From the NCBI GenBank assembly GCA_029247985.1, contig JAQWKF010000026.1, forward strand, positions 1 through 8,884: a stretch of 8,884 nt of DNA, read 5' to 3'. A program made the translations under genes and the position numbers. Under the pieces are notes generated by a model that did no database searches, was not told where the DNA came from, and saw only the letters and a program-made list of their open reading frames with translations. Positions 1 to 5,407 of the stretch are shown here, piece after piece (the stretch's first letter is position 1; each line of letters begins with the position of its first letter). Source of the stretch: Flavobacteriaceae bacterium. GTDB lineage: Bacteria; Bacteroidota; Bacteroidia; Flavobacteriales; Flavobacteriaceae.

Positions 1-5
1 ATAAT

Positions 6-89
6 CTTGCTTTTGGGGAGTATAAAGACTGATTGCAGTAATCAAAAGCAAGCTGTTTTAGCAGTTTTTTTGAGAGGTTGCAATCAGTC
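6..89 (-). promoter_or_regulatory. Putative riboswitch expression platform (competing stems)
   Basis: Two perfect inverted repeats cross each other. The aptamer segment GACTGATTGCA (89-79) is complementary over all 11 bases to TGCAATCAGTC (37-27). CTTGCTTTT (52-44), which begins right after the aptamer, is complementary over 9 bases to AAAAGCAAG (14-6). In RNA order they run A, B, A', B', so they are either alternatives or form a second pseudoknot. A:A' would destroy the SAM pocket. With SAM bound, A is occupied and B:B' is free to form. This is what a switch needs, but the outcome is unknown: no U-tract follows B' within the visible five bases and no ATG appears before base 1. Confidence 0.55.
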
Positions 90-102
90 AAATCCTTCCT
101 CT
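53..102 (-). promoter_or_regulatory. SAM-II (metA-type) riboswitch aptamer
   Basis: Read on the minus strand, this segment fits the SAM-II consensus as I remember it. P1 is AGAGG (102-98) pairing with CCTCT (77-73). Its loop carries GATTT (94-90) and TTGCAA (83-78), both conserved in SAM-II. An A-rich linker (71-65, seven A) leads to GCTAAAA (62-56) and then CAG (55-53). CAG can pair with CTG in the P1 loop (87-85), giving the H-type pseudoknot that defines this class. SAM-II RNAs bind S-adenosylmethionine and lower expression of methionine-biosynthesis genes such as metA/metX or metB. They are known mainly from Alphaproteobacteria and also Bacteroidota. The RNA would start almost at P1 from the promoter at 110-139. 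The controlled gene is beyond base 1, so its identity is inferred. No covariance-model search was run. Confidence 0.82.
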
Positions 103-109
103 GTGGGTG

Positions 110-139
110 CAAATATACAACAAGATGAAAATTTACAAA
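110..139 (-). promoter_or_regulatory. Bacteroidota sigma-A promoter driving the SAM-II leader
   Basis: The minus strand reads TTTG (139-136), an 18-base spacer, then TATATTTG (117-110). This matches the Bacteroidota -33/-7 consensus TTTG/TAnnTTTG at normal spacing. The start point would fall near 105-103, directly at the 5' end of the riboswitch P1 stem. The -33 box is only 6 bases beyond the stop codon of the DUF6588-like gene, so the leader has its own promoter but could also receive read-through from that gene. Confidence 0.75.
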
Positions 140-145
140 GAAATT

Positions 146-1132
146 TTAGCGAAAACTTACAGACAACCCAACATTAAGCGTATTAAACTCCTGAAGCGTA
201 TAATTGACAAAGATCTTTAAAAACAATAAATTAGCTCTAGCGCCAATCATGGCATGAGTACCTGTGTAGTCCTTATCTGATTTTAAGGGGTCAGTAAGTT
301 TTTTTTGCGTTCCATCAGCAAGTGTAATACTATAATCTCCAAGCATGTCAAATGCTACATTTCCGTTGCCATATCCAATACCACCCACTATACTGATAAC
401 AGGGAAATCCAATGAACCAAGTGCCTGAATGGTAAACGTATCTACTTCATAGTTGACCATTTGGTCGGTATTAATGCTACTTAACTGATATTCCAAATTC
501 ATTCTAGAATAAGACGCCAATGCAGAAATATTAAGCGGAAGTTTATCCATAACACCAAAATACTGCATTAGGTTATGCTTGAAGCCAATACCAAAAAGAC
601 CAAACTCAGCACCTTGGTTTTTTAGTTTAGGCACATAGCGTACCATTAAATCGGTATCGAAAAATAAGCCTAAGCCAAGTTGTAAGTAGGGCGTAGGAAC
701 TGAGTTCATTATCAAATCATCTCCTAAGCCGCCTGGCATTTCTAAAGATTGGGAAATGCTACTGCCTGGCAAAGTATATGTAAAAGTTGTGTTACTCTTA
801 GCCCCAAAAACAGTGCTTGCAGTGGTAGCTGTTGACTCAAGTTCTTTCAATCCTAAATCAGCAATTTTAAATGACTTTGCCGCATCTGAAACACTAGGTG
901 ATACTGCACCAAAAGTAATGTCAAAACCAAGTTTTTTGTGTGTCTTAGCAGATGATGCCCAACCGCTGTTTAAGCTGTAGGTCGATGATTGCCCTAGAGG
1001 TTCAATATATGCATCAACGAGCGTTTGTGCGTCTTGGGTTGTAGCGGCCAATACCTTATCCAAATCATCAAATAATTGTGCAGACGAAAAAGTTGTAGTG
1101 AGAGAAATTAAGAATATTATTAATTTCTTCAT
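146..1132 (-). CDS. DUF6588-like outer-membrane barrel protein
   Basis: This 328-residue exported protein is of unknown function. It begins with a signal peptide (MKK, hydrophobic residues 4-17, likely cleavage at SSA-Q near 18). The mature part has many short alternating hydrophobic/polar strands. The stretch around 145-165 (PTPYLQLGLGLFFDTDLMVRY) and the glycine-rich pieces near 176-184 and 249-258 resemble outer-membrane beta-barrel strands, and the chain ends in an aromatic-containing strand (LSVSFR). Overall it resembles the DUF6588 proteins common in Bacteroidota; that assignment is from memory of the family. The ATG is preceded by an A-rich, non-Shine-Dalgarno leader, normal for this phylum. 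It lies 35 bases downstream of the receptor gene on the same strand and may be co-transcribed or use the weak promoter at 1158-1165. No function can be given. Confidence 0.85.
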   Translation of the reverse strand: MKKLIIFLISLTTTFSSAQLFDDLDKVLAATTQDAQTLVDAYIEPLGQSSTYSLNSGWASSAKTHKKLGFDITFGAVSPSVSDAAKSFKIADLGLKELESTATTASTVFGAKSNTTFTYTLPGSSISQSLEMPGGLGDDLIMNSVPTPYLQLGLGLFFDTDLMVRYVPKLKNQGAEFGLFGIGFKHNLMQYFGVMDKLPLNISALASYSRMNLEYQLSSINTDQMVNYEVDTFTIQALGSLDFPVISIVGGIGYGNGNVAFDMLGDYSITLADGTQKKLTDPLKSDKDYTGTHAMIGARANLLFLKIFVNYTLQEFNTLNVGLSVSFR

Positions 1133-1157
1133 TTTAATTATTTTGGGGTTACATCAT

Positions 1158-1165
1158 CAAATATA
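1158..1165 (-). promoter_or_regulatory. Candidate -7 element for the DUF6588-like gene
   Basis: The minus strand has TATATTTG at 1165-1158, a full match to TAnnTTTG, about 25 bases upstream of the ATG at 1132. No TTTG or close variant sits 17-23 bases upstream, where the 3' end of the receptor gene lies. It may be a weak internal promoter or a chance match in AT-rich DNA. Confidence 0.35.
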
Positions 1166-1167
1166 CG

Positions 1168-3837
1168 CTAAATAAAATATTTGAGCGTGAGATAGATAAA
1201 ACGAGGTTGGATCATATACAGGGTAGTGGTTTGTGAGATCCCAGAAAAATTATCTCGGTTTATACTGCTGTTACCTAAAACATTTTTTGCTTGAAGTCCG
1301 AACTCCCATTTACTATCTTTCTTGTTGTAAAGGAGTGACATGGATAGGTCGTCGTATTTATTGAGTGAAGTACTCCCCAAGCGATAATCATAGAAACTGT
1401 AATCAGCCAAAAAGATAAAACCGTTTAGAAAGGCTGCATCTACTCCAACAAAAGGACGCTCGGTAATGTAGTAACGAACACGATCCTCATCCTTTGAACG
1501 ATTGTTGTTGTAGCTATAGCCCACTTGAACATTTGGGGCAGCCTTAAAATTAGTTGCTAGGGTTGCACTTGCAAACTGGGTGAAGTAGTTGAATTGCCGC
1601 AAATCTCCATTAACAATATTGTAAGATTTGTTTTTTTTGGCCCGAAGCGTAAAACTCGTTTTTAGGTTATTAAACCTTTTTTGAAGCCGTGCATTTACAT
1701 TGATTCGTTCTTCTGCTTTTGGAGAATTAAAAGGAGAAGATTCGCGATTGATCCCAGAAACAACATTTACTGTTTTAAAATTATCAAACTGCTTCCTGTA
1801 ATCCATACGAATAAAGATATTCGTGAAGTTAAACATATTGAAATTGAAATAGTTTAAACTGAAATTATGAAAATAGGCAGGCTTTAATTCGCTATTCCCA
1901 AGGAATAGTCTGTTGTAATTATTAAAGGTATAGCTCTCTCCTAGCCTACTCACATCAGAATACCGCAATTGTGCCCGATACGTAAAGCGCAGCGATTCTG
2001 ACTTGCGGAACTGATACCGAACCCAAACATCTGGTAAAATCCTAGTCTCCTTGTTCGCAGTAGGATTCAATTGAAGGGTCTTAATATCGTAGTTGTGCAA
2101 TGTAAAACCTGGATTGATTAGAAACTTACCCACTTTTACCCTGTAGCGAACCGCAGCGTATATATCAGAAAAATCAAAATGAACATCGTTAACAAGGTTG
2201 GGCTGATCAAAAATAGTTAGTGTACCATCAACTGTGTTACCCATGCTGGAAGTATAATCTTGTCTGACTTGGGTGGTACCCAACGTAAAATTTAAACTTG
2301 TCGTATCGTTCAACATATAGTAATATTCCAAACGCCCATCAAGCTTATTGGTTTTTGTAAAACGATTTTGTTGAACTAAATACCCTTCGGGCTGATTGCT
2401 TAAGGGGAGTACGTTTGGAAAAAGAATGCGTTCTTTTAGCAATTCAAAAAACGGGTTTTCCTCTTGAAGGGTGTGCTGTAATTCAAGCGCAAAAATATGC
2501 TTCTCATTGAGCGTGAAATAGGCATTTAGATTCTGACTTAACTGCTTTGGTGTTTGTTCGCGAAGCGAGCTAATTTCTTCTACTCTTGTGGCAGAAGATG
2601 TTAAGTCGCTGTATTCCGATTCATCGGCTTTTCGATAGAACACATCATACTCAAACTGAAAGTAAGGATTTGCGTTGTAGAGCGTGCTGAACTTATACAG
2701 TTCCGATGTATTTGACTGATCAAAATCATTGTCTGTAACTTCTTTAGTACCCGTAGAGGTGAACGTGCGTTCACGAATGGATTTGATTCGAGTATTGTTC
2801 TGTGAAAGTATCGCAAAACCTGAAAGGGTTAATCCCTCTTTGGGCTGATGTGAAAAGTTGGTAGCGGCAAAATCATTTTCAATGGAGGCTGCATTGTTAT
2901 TTTGTAGGTTTGAAAGCCCCAAGTCATCCGTTTGAATTTGAACGGAAGAACCACTTTGGTTGCTTTGATTTCTAAACCCACCTGTAAATCTAAAGTAGTC
3001 CTTCCTTGTAAATGGATTTTCACCAAGGTTGTTTCTATTGCCAAGAAAGTTTATGCTGGATTTTGGGCTGTAATAAAATACTTTTGGGTTTAGCAATATT
3101 CGATCTTTTTCACCACCACCTGCACCCAGTTCACCAAACCAAAAGCGGTCTTTTCCTTCTTTTAGTTTAATGTTGATGGCAATATTATCGTCGTTATTGG
3201 TGACACCGCTCAGCTGTGAAATTTCATTGAAGTTTTTCAATACTTGAACCTTGTCAACGGCATTTGCAGGTATGTTTTCCGTTGCTATTTTTGAGTCGCC
3301 ATCGAAAAAATCTTTTCCCTCAACCATGACTTTTCTTACCTGTCGTCCTTCAACTTCAATTTGACCATCTGAATTGATTTCAATGCCTGGTAAGTTTTCC
3401 AACACATCTTTTAGCTTACGTTCTGAGCCTGTATTAAAAGAGTCGGTGTTATATACTATGGTATCTCCTTGAATGGATACAGGCATTTCATAAGTGACTT
3501 CCACTCCTTCCAGCTGCTCTGCCTGCTCATACATTACAATCACCTCATTGAAGTCATTGGTTGATTTGCGTTTGAGTGTGACAGGTTTATATCCTAAATA
3601 TGAAATCTTTATGGTGTAGGGAACATTGTTTTTTATACCAATAGAAAATTTACCCTCCAAATCCGAAATAGCAAAATTATCCATTCTATTGGTTTCTTGG
3701 TTGGTGGCAACAATATTTGCAGTCGATATGGCCACACCAAGACTGTCTAATACAACTCCTTCAAATCTAATGTTTTGACTCCAGGCACTTACTGATACAG
3801 TAAATAAAAGCAATGCGCATACTTTTGTTTTTTTCAT
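1168..3837 (-). CDS. TonB-dependent-receptor-like outer-membrane barrel protein
   Basis: This 889-residue outer-membrane protein starts with a signal peptide (cleavage probably after S20 in SAWS-Q). Residues 24-105 form a CarboxypepD_reg-like beta-sandwich (GVVLDSLGVAISTANIVA; later ISYLGYKPV). Residues about 115-230 form a plug-like domain, including LKDVLENLPGIEIN (142-155), VEGKDFF (172-178) and ENIPANAVDKVQVL (187-200). The rest is a beta-barrel of the OMP_b-brl_3 kind, ending in aromatic strand YLTLKYFI. Related proteins are annotated as TonB-dependent receptors or 'outer membrane beta-barrel protein'. The substrate cannot be read from sequence, and no SusD-like partner is present, which argues against a classical glycan-uptake locus. 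The start lies only 3 bases after the GLPGLI stop, so the two are almost certainly translated from one mRNA. Length is normal and the frame is intact. Confidence 0.9.
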   Translation of the reverse strand: MKKTKVCALLLFTVSVSAWSQNIRFEGVVLDSLGVAISTANIVATNQETNRMDNFAISDLEGKFSIGIKNNVPYTIKISYLGYKPVTLKRKSTNDFNEVIVMYEQAEQLEGVEVTYEMPVSIQGDTIVYNTDSFNTGSERKLKDVLENLPGIEINSDGQIEVEGRQVRKVMVEGKDFFDGDSKIATENIPANAVDKVQVLKNFNEISQLSGVTNNDDNIAINIKLKEGKDRFWFGELGAGGGEKDRILLNPKVFYYSPKSSINFLGNRNNLGENPFTRKDYFRFTGGFRNQSNQSGSSVQIQTDDLGLSNLQNNNAASIENDFAATNFSHQPKEGLTLSGFAILSQNNTRIKSIRERTFTSTGTKEVTDNDFDQSNTSELYKFSTLYNANPYFQFEYDVFYRKADESEYSDLTSSATRVEEISSLREQTPKQLSQNLNAYFTLNEKHIFALELQHTLQEENPFFELLKERILFPNVLPLSNQPEGYLVQQNRFTKTNKLDGRLEYYYMLNDTTSLNFTLGTTQVRQDYTSSMGNTVDGTLTIFDQPNLVNDVHFDFSDIYAAVRYRVKVGKFLINPGFTLHNYDIKTLQLNPTANKETRILPDVWVRYQFRKSESLRFTYRAQLRYSDVSRLGESYTFNNYNRLFLGNSELKPAYFHNFSLNYFNFNMFNFTNIFIRMDYRKQFDNFKTVNVVSGINRESSPFNSPKAEERINVNARLQKRFNNLKTSFTLRAKKNKSYNIVNGDLRQFNYFTQFASATLATNFKAAPNVQVGYSYNNNRSKDEDRVRYYITERPFVGVDAAFLNGFIFLADYSFYDYRLGSTSLNKYDDLSMSLLYNKKDSKWEFGLQAKNVLGNSSINRDNFSGISQTTTLYMIQPRFIYLTLKYFI

Positions 3838-3840
3838 TAA

Positions 3841-4671
3841 CTATCCTCTAATCATGATGCGGCTTCCCTTGCTCCTGTTTCCATTATTCCGAAAACGCTC
3901 TCGCATTTCTTTCGCCTTTTTCTCTCTAATTTTCGAAAATTCCTTTTGGGTAACTGCCTGACCTTTTTTAGGTGGTTCAAGCTTGATTTTATCTTTAACA
4001 TTCATCTGAACTTCGGTACATACCAAAACCCTATTGTCGTCTTGCACCATAAGCACCAATCCTGGTAAACCAAAGTAGCTTGCTGGTCCAGCAGAAACAG
4101 GAATGTCAGGAGTAAACCAAACGAAGACCGTCACAGATACTTTTTCGAGCACTTCCTTTTCTTTTTCTTCTTGTTTATTGCCATTTCCAAAGGACATCTT
4201 GAAACTTGTAGGTTCTTTCTTGTATACATAGGTTGCTTCATAAGCAGTGTATTGCCCAATTTGCTTGGATTCTCCCGTAAAAGTCCATTCGCGTTGTTTC
4301 ATGTTTTTTGATACCAAAAATATCTTACCAAATAATTCTTGTTGGCTCGTTTGCTTGCGCGCAGCAAGATCGGTATGCGTAACACTGCCATCACCTCCGC
4401 CAAAGCGCATAAAACCACCCGGGCGCCCTCCTTGAGGGCTGTCTAACTTTTCCTCTTTTTTGTATAAGGATTGTGTTTGGTCAAAAAACAGATTGAAACT
4501 TTGAGGTTCAGACATGCGTTTTTTGATACGCTCAGCCACATTTTTTGGGATGTTAGGGTTGTTTGTAAAATCCATATTCATACTTACTTTCATGGTATAA
4601 GTCGCCTTTGCAAGTTGTCCATTTGAAAAGAATGGAGTTAAGGTCGATAAGAATAAGAGAATTTTAAACAT
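3841..4671 (-). CDS. GLPGLI family protein
   Basis: This is an exported protein of 276 residues from the preferred ATG. Its family signature is clear: WFTPDIPVSAGPASYFGLPGLV at 185-206, with GLPGLV the variant of the naming GLPGLI motif. A signal peptide occupies 1-18 (MFKILLFLSTLTPFFSNG-Q). The frame extends upstream to a GTG at 4692, which would put seven polar residues (MSNLKCV) before the signal peptide. That GTG also sits inside a promoter-like -7 box, so ATG 4671 is the better start. GLPGLI proteins are Bacteroidota-specific, of unknown function, and often encoded beside outer-membrane receptors, as here. Two local features stand out: a glycine-rich stretch at 81-95 and a strongly basic tail from about 245 to the end. 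Partnership with the downstream receptor is inferred from gene order. Confidence 0.93.
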   Translation of the reverse strand: MFKILLFLSTLTPFFSNGQLAKATYTMKVSMNMDFTNNPNIPKNVAERIKKRMSEPQSFNLFFDQTQSLYKKEEKLDSPQGGRPGGFMRFGGGDGSVTHTDLAARKQTSQQELFGKIFLVSKNMKQREWTFTGESKQIGQYTAYEATYVYKKEPTSFKMSFGNGNKQEEKEKEVLEKVSVTVFVWFTPDIPVSAGPASYFGLPGLVLMVQDDNRVLVCTEVQMNVKDKIKLEPPKKGQAVTQKEFSKIREKKAKEMRERFRNNGNRSKGSRIMIRG

Positions 4672-4690
4672 AACGCATTTAAGATTAGAC

Positions 4691-4720
4691 ACAATATATC
4701 ATAAAAAGTTTTAATTTAAA
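4691..4720 (-). promoter_or_regulatory. Candidate promoter of the GLPGLI-receptor operon
   Basis: The minus strand has TTTA (4720-4717), 18 bases, then TATATTGT (4698-4691), a near match to TTTG/TAnnTTTG. Transcription would start around 4685, leaving a leader of about 14 bases to the ATG at 4671. The match is imperfect in both boxes, so this is tentative. A perfect 12-base palindrome (4712-4723) overlaps the -33 position. Confidence 0.4.
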
Positions 4721-4760
4721 TTATAGCGATCAAGGGTGTATTTTTTTTTGGAAAGATACT

Positions 4761-4768
4761 TATATTGT
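4761..4768 (+). promoter_or_regulatory. Weak -7-like element before the deoxynucleoside kinase
   Basis: TATATTGT lies 15 bases before the ATG at 4784. With the next G it is identical over nine bases to the minus-strand box at 4698-4690. It departs from TAnnTTTG in its last two bases. There is no good TTTG at 17-23 bases upstream; the TTTG at 4747-4750 is too close. A TAAATTTT at 4772-4779 is an alternative, but would leave almost no leader. Confidence 0.25.
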
Positions 4769-4783
4769 GGCTAAATTTTACAT

Positions 4784-5407
4784 ATGCATATTGCCATAGC
4801 TGGAAATATAGGAGCTGGAAAAACATCGCTCACAGAACTACTGCATAAACACTATGGATGGGAAGCACATTATGAAGATGTTGTTGAGAATCCATACCTC
4901 GATGATTTTTATGCCGAAATGGAACGATGGTCATTTAACCTTCAAATATATTTCCTAAACAGTCGATTCCGACAAATTTTAGAGATCCAAAAAAAGGGGA
5001 ATGATGTGGTACAAGATCGGTCCATATATGAAGATGCTCATATTTTTGCGCCAAACCTCAATGCAATGGGACTCATGACGCATCGTGATTTTAAAAATTA
5101 TCAAGCGGTTTTTGAGCTTATGGAGTCTTTGGTCAAAGGACCAGATTTGATGATCTATTTAAGAAGTTCGATTTCAAATCTCGTCTCACAAATACACAAG
5201 CGTGGACGGGATTATGAAAATTCTATCAGTATTGAGTACTTGAGCAGGCTTAATGAACGCTATGAGGCTTGGGTGCACAACTATGACAAAGGTAAAATTC
5301 TAATCATTGATGTGGACGAAATTAATTTCGTGGACAACACCTCGGATTTCAGTGCTGTAATTGAAAAAATTGATGCGGAATTGAGCGGGCTTTTTACTTC
5401 TTCGTAA
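4784..5407 (+). CDS. Deoxynucleoside kinase (dNK/dGK family)
   Basis: This 207-residue cytoplasmic enzyme should transfer phosphate from ATP (or another NTP) to the 5'-OH of a deoxynucleoside, the first step of deoxynucleoside salvage. The family signs are all present: the P-loop GNIGAGKT (7-14) almost at the N terminus, the substrate-site segment ENPYLDDFY (35-43) with the likely catalytic glutamate E35, the aromatic/polar helix FNLQIYFLNSRF (51-62), the DRS motif in QDRSIYED (77-84), and the arginine-rich lid RGRDYE (140-145). Length is typical of bacterial members. The deoxynucleoside preferred (dA, dC, dG) cannot be decided. The ATG is the natural start because the first beta-strand (HIAIAG) follows immediately. 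The gene is probably monocistronic on this strand, and its last 14 bases overlap the end of hppA tail to tail. Confidence 0.93.
   Translation: MHIAIAGNIGAGKTSLTELLHKHYGWEAHYEDVVENPYLDDFYAEMERWSFNLQIYFLNSRFRQILEIQKKGNDVVQDRSIYEDAHIFAPNLNAMGLMTHRDFKNYQAVFELMESLVKGPDLMIYLRSSISNLVSQIHKRGRDYENSISIEYLSRLNERYEAWVHNYDKGKILIIDVDEINFVDNTSDFSAVIEKIDAELSGLFTSS

Noticed and set aside
6..52. The 9-base stem (14-6 with 52-44) as a standard intrinsic terminator
   Set aside because: The stem is AT-rich with a 29-base loop and no U-run follows in the visible sequence, so it is kept only as part of a possible switching platform.
73..102. SAM-I (S-box) riboswitch instead of SAM-II
   Set aside because: The four-way junction elements of SAM-I are missing, and the compact hairpin plus GCTAAA pseudoknot order fits SAM-II.
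756..980. 74-codon plus-strand open frame inside the DUF6588-like gene
   Set aside because: It is a shadow of the real minus-strand frame, which has a signal peptide and barrel pattern.
2601..3044. Two 71-codon minus-strand open frames in another frame of the receptor gene
   Set aside because: The receptor frame is continuous across them and they show no independent start signals.
1168..4671. Polysaccharide utilisation locus (SusC/SusD)
   Set aside because: No SusD homologue, glycoside hydrolase or sensor is present, and the receptor has the smaller barrel type seen beside GLPGLI proteins.
4741..4749. Run of nine T as a terminator
   Set aside because: No stable GC-rich hairpin precedes it on the plus strand, and it lies upstream of the kinase in a promoter region.
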